From assembly GCA_947625585.1 (NCBI GenBank), contig CANQOZ010000043.1:1-9089 (forward strand): DNA of 9,089 bases. The letters are read 5' to 3'. The translations under genes and the position numbers were made by a program. Below the pieces are notes generated by a model that did no database searches, was not told the origin of the DNA, and saw only the letters and a list, made by a program, of their open reading frames with translations. Of this stretch, positions 1-6,013 are shown piece after piece. This DNA is from an uncultured Eubacteriaceae bacterium (GTDB taxonomy: Bacteria; Bacillota; Clostridia; Eubacteriales; Eubacteriaceae). Every line of letters starts with the position of its first letter. Position 1 is the stretch's first letter.

Positions 1-298
1 GTTGTAGATGATACTCCTGTTGTCGTTTTGGATTAATAAATAAAGTTGGAATACTTTCTCGCAGCATTACCTTGTTTAAGTCATCTAAAATTCCAAAATC
101 ACTTTCATATTCCACTCCATCAACATCAAATTTTGTTAGATAATCAATACTAATAGCATCTATAAAAACATGCCCTTCGGGTACAACAAAAACTAGAGTG
201 TTTACCTTTTGCTTGGCTATTTCAAGAATAAGATCTCTTTGTAACCGTTCGTTCAAATTATCTTGTTTTGGTAAAATAGTAATTCCTTTTAAATTCAT
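1..298 (-). CDS. Unrecognised protein, N-terminal part (runs off the window edge)
   Basis: An open frame reads leftward from an ATG at 298 to the window edge without a stop, giving about 99 residues starting MNLKGITILPKQDN. A GAGGG ribosome site (303-307) lies four bases ahead of the ATG, which supports this start. The protein begins with a short beta-like segment, then an amphipathic helix (about residues 13-28), then a hydrophobic strand NTLVFVVPEG (about 33-42). That alternation suggests the first part of an alpha/beta fold. The strand ending in VPE loosely recalls the start of AddB/RexB-type nuclease-helicase subunits, but no Walker A motif is visible and the similarity is too weak to name it. 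There is no signal peptide, so it is probably cytoplasmic. It is divergent from the phospholipase C-family gene at 338. The frame is well supported; the function is unknown. Confidence 0.72.
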   Translation of the reverse strand, partial: MNLKGITILPKQDNLNERLQRDLILEIAKQKVNTLVFVVPEGHVFIDAISIDYLTKFDVDGVEYESDFGILDDLNKVMLRESIPTLFINPKRQQEYHLQ

Positions 299-337
299 TA
301 GACCCTCGTGTCTATTTAGAGAAATTAGAGAATAATT

Positions 338-1327
338 ATGCCAGATGCATTAAGCCATTATTATAATTCAAGAGAAACTTACAAAAAACTTTATAAACAA
401 CAAGAAATATTAGATATTATTAAAAATAATTATGAAGCCTACCGCCTCGGTTCACAAGGTCCAGACTTCTTTTATTACTATATTGTCAATCATCTGTCCC
501 CAAAAATTGGTACTAAAATTCACACAGAAAAAATTGACGAGTTTTACTATTATGCTTTGATATTTATAAAAGAGAATCCCGAATATAAGGATATGGCGTT
601 AGCTTATCTGTTTGGTTTTATAACACACTTTGCCTTTGATACTTTAGCACATCCGTTCATTTATAACAGAACCGGAACTAATTCAACAAAAAAGACTGAG
701 ATTGTTCGAAGTAAAAGACTACATAAACGCTATGAAGTACTTCTTGATACTGCTCTTGCTGATGAAGTTTATAAAAAGAAAGCTGTTTTAGACCAACCAA
801 ACAGATTGTTTAAAACAACTCCTAAGTTAACTCAATTTTTAGAAAAATTCTATCCTTATATTTTAAATAAACTTTATGGAATTAAGATTAAAAAAGGAGC
901 GGTTAAAAAAGCTCTTAATTGGACTGCTTTCTTAATCAACTTAATTAAAGATCCAGTAGGTTATAAGAAAGAAATAAGTGCAGAACTTGAGCATTTAACT
1001 CATGATGACTTATTTTTAACTCAATATTTTTATCCAAGTTCAACGGAAAACGAAGCTATTTTAAATCTAGATAAGAATGAATGGTTAGATCCAGTCACAG
1101 GAGAGCCAAGTTCGGATAGTTATATTGATCTTTTTAATAAAGCTCAGAACCTTTCTGCCGAATTAATTGAACAGTTTTTTGAACTTTCAAAACAACAACC
1201 AGACATTGAAAATATAGATAAAATTTTTAATTCCAAATCCTACTTAACAGGAATTGATATTCATCAAAATCAGGAGAAAAAGTATTTTGACAATAATTTC
1301 AGAGATTATCTCATCAAAAAAAAATAG
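338..1327 (+). CDS. Zinc-dependent phospholipase C-family protein (PF00882-like)
   Basis: A 329-residue protein. The N-terminal half has the layout of the zinc-dependent phospholipase C / S1-P1-like metal-binding family: H7 near the start, GSQGPDFFYYY with D43, H62, the helix GFITHFAFDTLAHPF with H97, D101 and H105, then H129, E133 and D137 in the segment HKRYEVLLDTAL. These His/Asp residues would bind the metal ions. Classical members are secreted lecithinases, but this protein has no signal peptide or membrane helix. It belongs to the many cytoplasmic relatives whose substrate is not known, so phospholipase activity is only a family inference. The C-terminal half (about 150-329) is Lys/Glu-rich and helical with no motif I recognise. 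The start at 338 has only a weak purine stretch (AGAGAA) ahead of it. The stop codon TAG lies inside the terminator at 1326-1344. It appears to be a single-gene unit. Confidence 0.82.
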   Translation: MPDALSHYYNSRETYKKLYKQQEILDIIKNNYEAYRLGSQGPDFFYYYIVNHLSPKIGTKIHTEKIDEFYYYALIFIKENPEYKDMALAYLFGFITHFAFDTLAHPFIYNRTGTNSTKKTEIVRSKRLHKRYEVLLDTALADEVYKKKAVLDQPNRLFKTTPKLTQFLEKFYPYILNKLYGIKIKKGAVKKALNWTAFLINLIKDPVGYKKEISAELEHLTHDDLFLTQYFYPSSTENEAILNLDKNEWLDPVTGEPSSDSYIDLFNKAQNLSAELIEQFFELSKQQPDIENIDKIFNSKSYLTGIDIHQNQEKKYFDNNFRDYLIKKK

Positions 1328-1344
1328 CCCTGCAGAACAGGGCT
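1326..1344. terminator. Bidirectional rho-independent terminator
   Basis: A perfect 7-bp stem (AGCCCTG / CAGGGCT) closes a 5-nt loop. On the minus strand it is followed by a run TATTTTTTT, which makes it a strong end for the nfnA-nfnB-83aa-rubredoxin operon. On the plus strand the following T run is short (TTTAAT), so it is a weaker end for the phospholipase C-family gene, whose TAG stop (1325-1327) overlaps the stem. Confidence 0.88.
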
Positions 1345-1352
1345 TTAATACT

Positions 1353-1505
1353 TTATGCCGGATTAAACATGTCTTTTGGTGCGCCACATTCTGGGCATAC
1401 CCAATCTTCTGGAAGATCTTCAAAAGCAGTTCCAGGAGCAATACCTTGTGTAGGATCGCCTACTGCTGGGTCATAAATATAACCGCATACTTCACATTCG
1501 TACAT
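1353..1505 (-). CDS. Rubredoxin
   Basis: A 50-residue protein starting MYECEVCGYIYDPAVGDP and ending CPECGAPKDMFNPA. It has both rubredoxin iron ligand pairs: C4-x2-C7 followed by GYIYDP, and C37-x2-C40 within DWVCPECGAPK. The conserved GIAPGTAFEDLPEDW segment lies between them. Length is typical (about 50-54 residues). Rubredoxins carry one iron bound by four cysteines and pass single electrons in the cytoplasm, in anaerobes often to superoxide reductases, rubrerythrins or flavodiiron proteins. The start is set by an excellent ribosome site, AAGGAGG at 1511-1517, just after the stop of the 83-residue gene. It is the last gene of the nfn operon and is followed by the terminator at 1326-1344. 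Its link to NfnAB is inferred from position; the electron donor and acceptor are not shown by the sequence. Confidence 0.97.
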   Translation of the reverse strand: MYECEVCGYIYDPAVGDPTQGIAPGTAFEDLPEDWVCPECGAPKDMFNPA

Positions 1506-1519
1506 AGCTTCCTCCTTGA

Positions 1520-1771
1520 TTAATATAGATCCCCTAATCCAATGAATTCCAACATAGAATAATTTTCAGGTTGGAAATCCGAATTATGGGTTAAATACAT
1601 TTGTAAATAATTACAAAAGTTTATAGCTTGACTTAAGCTTTCCTTACGGTTGATGAGCTGCAGCCTGTCCTGGTAGCTCATTTCTCTAGAAATCCTGGCA
1701 AGTTCCTTTAACCGAGTCTCAAAATCTTTTTGAGTTGTCCTAAGAATATTTTCTTTTTGTTTTCTGGTCAT
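1520..1771 (-). CDS. Small uncharacterised helical protein in the nfn operon
   Basis: An 83-residue protein that I do not recognise. It is highly charged and predicted almost wholly helical over residues 1-60: a basic start (MTRKQKENILR), a Lys/Arg/Glu helix around 15-30, and a more hydrophobic helix around 46-62. The C-terminus is ENYSMLEFIGLGDLY. There is one cysteine (C53), no metal-binding motif, no signal peptide and no membrane segment. The ribosome site AAGGTGA (1775-1781) overlaps the stop of nfnB, with 8 nt between that stop and this ATG. Its own stop is followed at once by the rubredoxin ribosome site. This tight packing argues it is a real, co-translated gene and not a chance frame. 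A helical adaptor for its neighbours is possible, but nothing in the sequence proves a role. Confidence 0.8.
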   Translation of the reverse strand: MTRKQKENILRTTQKDFETRLKELARISREMSYQDRLQLINRKESLSQAINFCNYLQMYLTHNSDFQPENYSMLEFIGLGDLY

Positions 1772-1779
1772 GACTCACC

Positions 1780-3168
1780 TTAGAAACTAGATTCCTTAAT
1801 ATAGTTATCGATAGCTGCTGCAGCTTTTTTACCAGCACCCATAGCTAGGATAACTGTTGCAGCTCCAGTAACAGCATCTCCTCCAGCATATACGCCGTCT
1901 AAAGATGTCTTACCGTCATCATCAGCTACAATACATTCCCACTTATTAACATCAAGACCTTCCGTTGTGGATGGAATTAATGGATTTGGACTGGTTCCAA
2001 GAGCCATAATTACAGTGTCGCAATCAATATCAAATTCAGAACCTTCGATTGGAACTGGTCTTCTCCTTCCAGATTCATCCGGTTCACCCAATTCCATTCT
2101 GATACATCGAATACCTTTAACCCAACCGTTTTCATCTTCTAAGATTTCAACAGGATTAGTTAGAAGTTCAAAGATAACTCCTTCTTCTTGGGCATGATGG
2201 ACTTCTTCAGCCCTAGCAGGAAGTTCTTCCATACTTCGTCTATAAACGATATAAGTATCAGAACCTAATCTTAGAGCTGTTCTTGCTGCATCCATTGCAA
2301 CGTTTCCGCCACCGATTACTACTGTTTTATTACCCTTAATGATAGGAGTTTCCCCATCTTCATAAGCTTGCATTAAATTATTTCTTGTTAAATATTCGTT
2401 GGCTGATAGAACACCGTTTGCAAGCTCACCAGGAATTCCCATAAACTTCGGAAGACCGGCACCGGTTCCAAGAAAGACAGCTTCAAAACCTTCATCATAA
2501 ATGAGTTCAGGAATTGAGATAGCTTTACCAGCAACCACATCGGTTTCAATCTTAACTCCGAGATCTTTAACTTTATTAACTTCCTTTTCAACAATTTTTT
2601 CTTTTGGAAGTCTAAATTCAGGAATTCCATAAACAAGAACTCCACCTGGTTTATGTAGAGCTTCAAAGATAGTAACGTCATAACCAGCACGTGCTAAATC
2701 ACCAGCACAAGTTAGACCGGCTGGACCAGCACCAATAACTGCTACTTTATGTCCATTTTTCTCAATTTTACTATCAAGCTTTACATCATTATCCAGAGCC
2801 CAGTCTGCTATGAAACGTTCTAATCTACCAATAGCTATTGGTTCTCCTCTTTTACCAAGAACACACTCTCCTTCACACTGGGATTCTTGAGGACAAACAC
2901 GTCCGCAGATAGCAGGTAATGAGGAATCTTCATTTATTATTTCATAAGCTCCTTGGAAATCTCCCTGAGCTATTTTTTGGATAAAATTTGGTATTTTAAC
3001 ATTTACCGGACAACCTCTAGTACATAATGGAACCTTACAATTCAAGCACCTTTGAGCTTCTTGAATTGCTTCGTCATCTGTATAACCTAAAGCTACTTCA
3101 TCAAAGTTGGTAGCTCTAACTTTTGGTTCCTGTTCAGCCATAGGAGTCCGTTTTAAGTTTAATGGCAT
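1780..3168 (-). CDS. nfnB: NfnB: large subunit of NADH-dependent reduced ferredoxin:NADP+ oxidoreductase (GltD-like)
   Basis: A 462-residue GltD-family flavoprotein, usually annotated as glutamate synthase small chain. Eight N-terminal cysteines form two [4Fe-4S] sites: C41, C44, C49, C53 and C88, C92, C98, C102. E117 in IGRLERF aligns, from my memory of the family, with the Gln ligand of dihydropyrimidine dehydrogenase, which fits the Glu-ligated proximal cluster described for Nfn. The FAD dinucleotide fold starts at GAGPAG (146-151). The NADPH fold has GGGNVAMDAAR (286-296) followed by YRRSMEELPAR. A C-terminal FAD segment (YAGGDAVTGAATVILAMGAGK) closes the protein. No glutamate synthase large subunit is nearby and the upstream gene is the NfnA partner, so an Nfn bifurcating transhydrogenase is the best call. 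The ATG at 3168 is supported by AAGGTGA (3172-3178); a second ATG at codon 10 lacks one. A glutamate synthase or Sud-type role cannot be ruled out. Confidence 0.93.
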   Translation of the reverse strand: MPLNLKRTPMAEQEPKVRATNFDEVALGYTDDEAIQEAQRCLNCKVPLCTRGCPVNVKIPNFIQKIAQGDFQGAYEIINEDSSLPAICGRVCPQESQCEGECVLGKRGEPIAIGRLERFIADWALDNDVKLDSKIEKNGHKVAVIGAGPAGLTCAGDLARAGYDVTIFEALHKPGGVLVYGIPEFRLPKEKIVEKEVNKVKDLGVKIETDVVAGKAISIPELIYDEGFEAVFLGTGAGLPKFMGIPGELANGVLSANEYLTRNNLMQAYEDGETPIIKGNKTVVIGGGNVAMDAARTALRLGSDTYIVYRRSMEELPARAEEVHHAQEEGVIFELLTNPVEILEDENGWVKGIRCIRMELGEPDESGRRRPVPIEGSEFDIDCDTVIMALGTSPNPLIPSTTEGLDVNKWECIVADDDGKTSLDGVYAGGDAVTGAATVILAMGAGKKAAAAIDNYIKESSF

Positions 3169-3186
3169 AAATCACCTTTTCTAGTT

Positions 3187-4065
3187 TTAACAAACACCAC
3201 AATTTCCGCTATGAGTATCACCTTCTTGAGCTTTAAGCATTGCTCTACCCTCTTCTGTTTTATAAAGGGTTTGTCTTCTCATGGCATTATCAAAGTCAAT
3301 TAAATGACCATCAAATTCTGGACCGTCAACACAAGCAAACTTAATATCACCGTCAACAATAACACGGCATGCACCACACATTCCTGTACCATCAACCATA
3401 ATTGGATTCATGGATACAATTGTTGGAATATCAAGCTCTTTTGTTTTCTGAGCTGCAAATTTCATCATAATCATCGGTCCAATAGCAACTGCCTGGGTAT
3501 ATTCCTTCCCTTGATTCTTAACAAGATCATCTGTTAAATCCGTTACCAAACCATGGAATCCTGCAGAACCATCATCAGTTGAAATATAGACATTATTGGC
3601 ATATTTTTTCATGTCATCTTCTAAAATGAGAAGATCTTTATTTTTAGCACCAATTATGACATCACAGTCAATACCATGCTCGCCACAATACTTAACTTGT
3701 GGATAGACAGGTGCAGCTCCTAATCCACCGGCTATAAATAGAATATTAGCATTCTCTTGTTCTTCCGGTTCCATTTCAACAAGTTCAGATGCATTACCCA
3801 ATGGTCCTACTATATGTTCGATGTAGTCTCCCTTTTTTAATTTGGAGAGTTCAAGAGAAGCTTTACCTACTACTTGAATTACTAAAGTAACCGTTCCCTT
3901 TTCACGGTCATAATCACAAATAGTCAAAGGGATACGTTCACTTTTATCCTTCTCTACTACTATTACAAATTGTCCAGGTAAACAATGCTTAGCTACTCTT
4001 GGTGCTTCAACATCAAGCAAAACAATCCCGTCGGCTAAGTCCTTTTTATCGACTATCTTAAACAA
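3187..4065 (-). CDS. nfnA: NfnA: small FAD/[2Fe-2S] subunit of NADH-dependent reduced ferredoxin:NADP+ oxidoreductase
   Basis: A 292-residue protein of the PyrK / ferredoxin-NADP reductase type. An FAD-binding barrel carries the RIPLTICD motif (44-51). An NAD-binding domain carries GGLGAAP (113-119). A [2Fe-2S] site follows: C230, C233 and C245 in GTGMCGACR and FACVDGPEF. At the position of PyrK's first cysteine there is D225, which matches the three-Cys/one-Asp cluster reported for NfnA. The subunit would oxidise NADH and, with NfnB, couple reduced ferredoxin and NADH to NADP+ reduction in the cytoplasm. The start is TTG at 4065, set by a strong GGAGGAG site (4069-4075); no ATG is available and an in-frame stop lies just upstream. 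It is the first gene of the operon, 18 nt ahead of nfnB. The C-terminus ends in an extra GNCGVC (C289, C292), an oddity noted separately. Confidence 0.93.
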   Translation of the reverse strand: MFKIVDKKDLADGIVLLDVEAPRVAKHCLPGQFVIVVEKDKSERIPLTICDYDREKGTVTLVIQVVGKASLELSKLKKGDYIEHIVGPLGNASELVEMEPEEQENANILFIAGGLGAAPVYPQVKYCGEHGIDCDVIIGAKNKDLLILEDDMKKYANNVYISTDDGSAGFHGLVTDLTDDLVKNQGKEYTQAVAIGPMIMMKFAAQKTKELDIPTIVSMNPIMVDGTGMCGACRVIVDGDIKFACVDGPEFDGHLIDFDNAMRRQTLYKTEEGRAMLKAQEGDTHSGNCGVC

Positions 4066-4068
4066 TAG

Positions 4069-4075
4069 CTCCTCC
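4069..4075 (-). promoter_or_regulatory. Ribosome binding site deciding the nfnA TTG start
   Basis: GGAGGAG on the minus strand, three bases before TTG. It is the best Shine-Dalgarno match in the 5' region, and the frame upstream closes at a TAA. This fixes the non-ATG start of nfnA. Confidence 0.85.
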
Positions 4076-4097
4076 AGTTTTTAATTTAGTAATCTGT

Positions 4098-4110
4098 ATT
4101 ATATATTATA
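4098..4110 (-). promoter_or_regulatory. Candidate -10 elements for the nfn operon
   Basis: Two TATAAT hexamers read on the minus strand at 4110-4105 and 4103-4098. They would start RNA some 20-35 nt ahead of the nfnA start. No good -35 hexamer lies 16-18 bp upstream of either one. The competing candidate is the TTGAAA/TACCAT pair that uses the dyad at 4140-4159. The surrounding AT content makes a chance match possible. Confidence 0.4.
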
Positions 4111-4139
4111 ATTTGTGTAACGTTTTCTATGGTAGAACG

Positions 4140-4159
4140 AATTGAAAAATATTTCAATT
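4140..4159. promoter_or_regulatory. Dyad (candidate operator) between the divergent nfn operon and L,D-transpeptidase gene
   Basis: A perfect inverted repeat with 8-bp arms AATTGAAA and TTTCAATT around a 4-bp centre. The plus-strand TTGAAA (4142-4147) is the -35 of the L,D-transpeptidase promoter. The minus-strand TTGAAA (4157-4152) stands 17 bp from TACCAT (4134-4129), a weaker -10 toward nfnA. A regulator bound here could control both directions. The arms resemble, but do not match, the spacing of a Rex site. Confidence 0.45.
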
Positions 4160-4170
4160 AGATTTAAAAT
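4142..4170 (+). promoter_or_regulatory. Predicted sigma-A-type promoter of the L,D-transpeptidase gene
   Basis: TTGAAA (4142-4147, five of six bases of the consensus) is separated by exactly 17 bp from TAAAAT (4165-4170, five of six). The start of RNA would be near 4177, giving a leader of about 72 nt before the GTG start. This is the best-spaced promoter in the window. Confidence 0.6.
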
Positions 4171-4236
4171 AAGTATCTCGAAATAGCTGTTAAATAATTA
4201 TTACGTGATAAAATTATTTTAATTATACATTCTAGT

Positions 4237-4241
4237 GAAGG
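4237..4241 (+). promoter_or_regulatory. Ribosome binding site deciding the GTG start of the L,D-transpeptidase
   Basis: GAAGG, seven bases before GTG at 4249. No ATG occurs in frame near the start of the conserved protein, so GTG with this site is the best choice. Confidence 0.6.
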
Positions 4242-4248
4242 CCGAAAA

Positions 4249-5754
4249 GTGAGTGAGAAGTTTAGTTTTGGAAATCCAAAAGAAAAAAATGTCAGTTATT
4301 CAACGGATTCAATAAGTATTAGTACCGGGAGTAGTCAATATCAGACATTTACCCCAAAAGATGATCTTAAAACATCAAAAAAAGACAAGAGAAAGAAAAT
4401 CGTAATTGGAGCCACAATAGTAGGAATAATACTATTAGTGGCATACTTTGTAGGGGTTAAATACTATCAAACGCATTTTTTACCGAACACATTTGTTTCA
4501 GGTGTTAACGTATCAAACCAAGACCTAACCGAAGCAAAAGAAAAGATAACAACTATGACAGCAGATCGACGGGTAAAGATAGTCGGCAGAGATGGACAGA
4601 TGTCTCAGGTTAAGGCAACAGATGTAGGATTAACACAAGGTGATACAACAAGCATTGATAAAGCAATACAAGAACAAAATGCTTATAGTTGGCCACTGGA
4701 TATTCTTCCTTTTGAGAAAACATTCTTAGATGGAGGCAACACCTTAAATGAAGATGCACTAAATCAGATTGTAGCAGGATTACCGATTGTAACCGGTAAC
4801 CATGTCTATGCAACTGAAAATGCCAGAGCTGATTATGATGGTAACTCCTATCATATTCGAGAAGAAGTCTATGGGAACGAAATTGATGTCCCAAAATTAA
4901 CAGAAACAGTTAAGGAATCCTTATTAACCGGAGATAACGTTATAGACCTTAGCAAAGTAAACTGTTATGTTCAACCTACCTTAAAGAAGGATAATGCTAC
5001 ACTACAATCTTCTGTAAATCAGCTAAACCAAGTTTTAAATTCTACAGTAACTTATGACTTTGAAACAGAGCAGGTTCCTTTAGATAAAACGACATTTGCA
5101 ACATGGTTCGGAACAGATGCCAATGGTAATATTGTTTTTGATGAAAATCAAGCAGCAGCGTTCGTCCAAGGATTAAAAGATCGATATGATACTGTCGATA
5201 AACAAGTGGACTTTACTACAAGTGCTGGCGAACCCATTAAGGTAACCAATTATTACAATTTATGGGAAATCAATAAAGCTCAAGAAGTTAGTGATTTAAA
5301 ACAGAATTTAATGAGTGGGCAGCAAGTTACAAAACAGCCAGCTTACTCTTCAACCGGTTCAAGCAGATCTCAAGCTAATGCTGTTACAGGAAATTACGTT
5401 GAAATCAGTATTGGCGGACAGCATATGTGGTTTTATAAAGACGGTCAACTTGTTGTTGATACTCCAGTTGTTACAGGAAACCCATATAGTGGCCACGCAA
5501 CTGCAAGAGGTTTATTCTGTATCCAATATAAAGACACAAACGTTACTTTAAAAGGACCAGGCTATGCCTCACCAGTTACTTTCTGGATGCCGTTTAATGG
5601 TGGACAAGGAATCCATGACTCATCTTGGAGAGGATCTTATGGTGGTTCAATCTACCTTGGTGGTGGCTCACATGGATGTGTTAATACTCCATATAGTGCT
5701 GTAAAAACTATCTTTAACAATATCGAAGTAGGAACACCGGTTGTTGTATATTAG
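4249..5754 (+). CDS. Membrane-anchored L,D-transpeptidase (YkuD domain, PG_binding_4-like region)
   Basis: A 501-residue protein with a polar Ser/Thr/Lys-rich cytoplasmic tail (1-40), a basic KKDKRKK stretch, and one membrane helix (about 51-70). An extracellular region follows, resembling one or two PG_binding_4 domains (about 80-330), then a Ser-rich linker and a C-terminal YkuD catalytic domain (about 381-501). The active-site signature is complete: H456 in GIHDSSW and S474-H475-G476-C477 in GSHGCVN, with C477 as the nucleophile. Such enzymes form 3-3 cross-links in peptidoglycan or attach proteins to it. The topology places the catalytic domain outside the membrane. The start is GTG. The gene has its own promoter (4142-4170) and terminator (5764-5783), so it appears monocistronic, and it is divergent from the nfn operon. 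The family is certain; the precise cell-wall role is not visible. Confidence 0.95.
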   Translation: MSEKFSFGNPKEKNVSYSTDSISISTGSSQYQTFTPKDDLKTSKKDKRKKIVIGATIVGIILLVAYFVGVKYYQTHFLPNTFVSGVNVSNQDLTEAKEKITTMTADRRVKIVGRDGQMSQVKATDVGLTQGDTTSIDKAIQEQNAYSWPLDILPFEKTFLDGGNTLNEDALNQIVAGLPIVTGNHVYATENARADYDGNSYHIREEVYGNEIDVPKLTETVKESLLTGDNVIDLSKVNCYVQPTLKKDNATLQSSVNQLNQVLNSTVTYDFETEQVPLDKTTFATWFGTDANGNIVFDENQAAAFVQGLKDRYDTVDKQVDFTTSAGEPIKVTNYYNLWEINKAQEVSDLKQNLMSGQQVTKQPAYSSTGSSRSQANAVTGNYVEISIGGQHMWFYKDGQLVVDTPVVTGNPYSGHATARGLFCIQYKDTNVTLKGPGYASPVTFWMPFNGGQGIHDSSWRGSYGGSIYLGGGSHGCVNTPYSAVKTIFNNIEVGTPVVVY

Positions 5755-5763
5755 AAAAAACTG

Positions 5764-5783
5764 ACCCAGTCTTTGGACTGGGT
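5764..5783 (+). terminator. Rho-independent terminator of the L,D-transpeptidase gene
   Basis: A perfect 8-bp stem ACCCAGTC / GACTGGGT closes a 4-nt loop and is followed by TTTTTATTTTT. An A run just before the stem may give weak function in the other direction. Confidence 0.92.
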
Positions 5784-5966
5784 TTTTATTTTTCTCATTT
5801 TAATAATGAGTTCAATACATCCGAATAATAGTAATCTAATTCTATTGCATAGCGTTCTAAATTTAAACGTTAACACTTAAGAGCGTTATTTATCTCTGAT
5901 AATTTCGCATAATTATCTACTTAGGACCCTGCGAATTATCTTTTCTGTTTACAAAGAAATTTTAGT
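5784..5966. other. Convergent intergenic region with no gene seen
   Basis: The gap between the two facing terminators is AT-rich and holds no frame with a ribosome site; the longest (5806-5880, 24 codons) lacks one. It contains an imperfect inverted repeat: GATAATTTCGCA (5898-5909) against TGCGAATTATC (5930-5940), which differ by one A, with 20 bp between. I see no convincing promoter. It could fold in RNA or be a protein site, or be leftover sequence. Confidence 0.5.
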
Positions 5967-5995
5967 ATAAAAAATGCCAACTCTTCTGAGCTGGC
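5966..5995 (-). terminator. Rho-independent terminator of the 155-residue lipoprotein gene
   Basis: On the minus strand GCCAGCTC pairs with GAGTTGGC (one G-U pair) around a 4-nt AGAA loop and is followed by ATTTTTTATA. On the plus strand the same position would be an A-C mismatch, so the element is oriented for the minus-strand gene that ends at 6014. Confidence 0.85.
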
Positions 5996-6013
5996 GAATC
6001 AAAATATCTATTT

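Noticed and set aside
1254..1523. Plus-strand 89-codon and minus-strand 65-codon frames (1244-1441) over the rubredoxin region
   Set aside because: Shadows of the rubredoxin gene; neither has a ribosome site, and the true 50-residue rubredoxin explains the sequence.
1967..2690. Open frames at 1967-2197 (+) and 2388-2690 (-) inside nfnB, and 3304-3537 (+) inside nfnA
   Set aside because: Overlap strongly conserved nfnAB coding sequence in other frames and show no motif or ribosome site.
4114..4129. A CcpA cre site (TGTAACGTTTTCTA) ahead of nfnA
   Set aside because: One base short of the TGNAANCG core, so it does not fit the consensus.
4140..4159. A Rex (NADH-sensing) operator ahead of nfnA
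   Set aside because: The GAA...TTC arms are reminiscent, but the spacing and the outer bases do not match the TTGTGAA-N4-TTCACAA pattern; kept only as an unnamed dyad.
4610..5551. Frames 4610-4894 (-) and 5315-5551 (+) within the L,D-transpeptidase gene
   Set aside because: Low-complexity, His/Leu/Gln-rich translations typical of shadow frames.
5806..5880. 24-codon open frame in the convergent gap
   Set aside because: No ribosome site, no recognisable protein features, very short.
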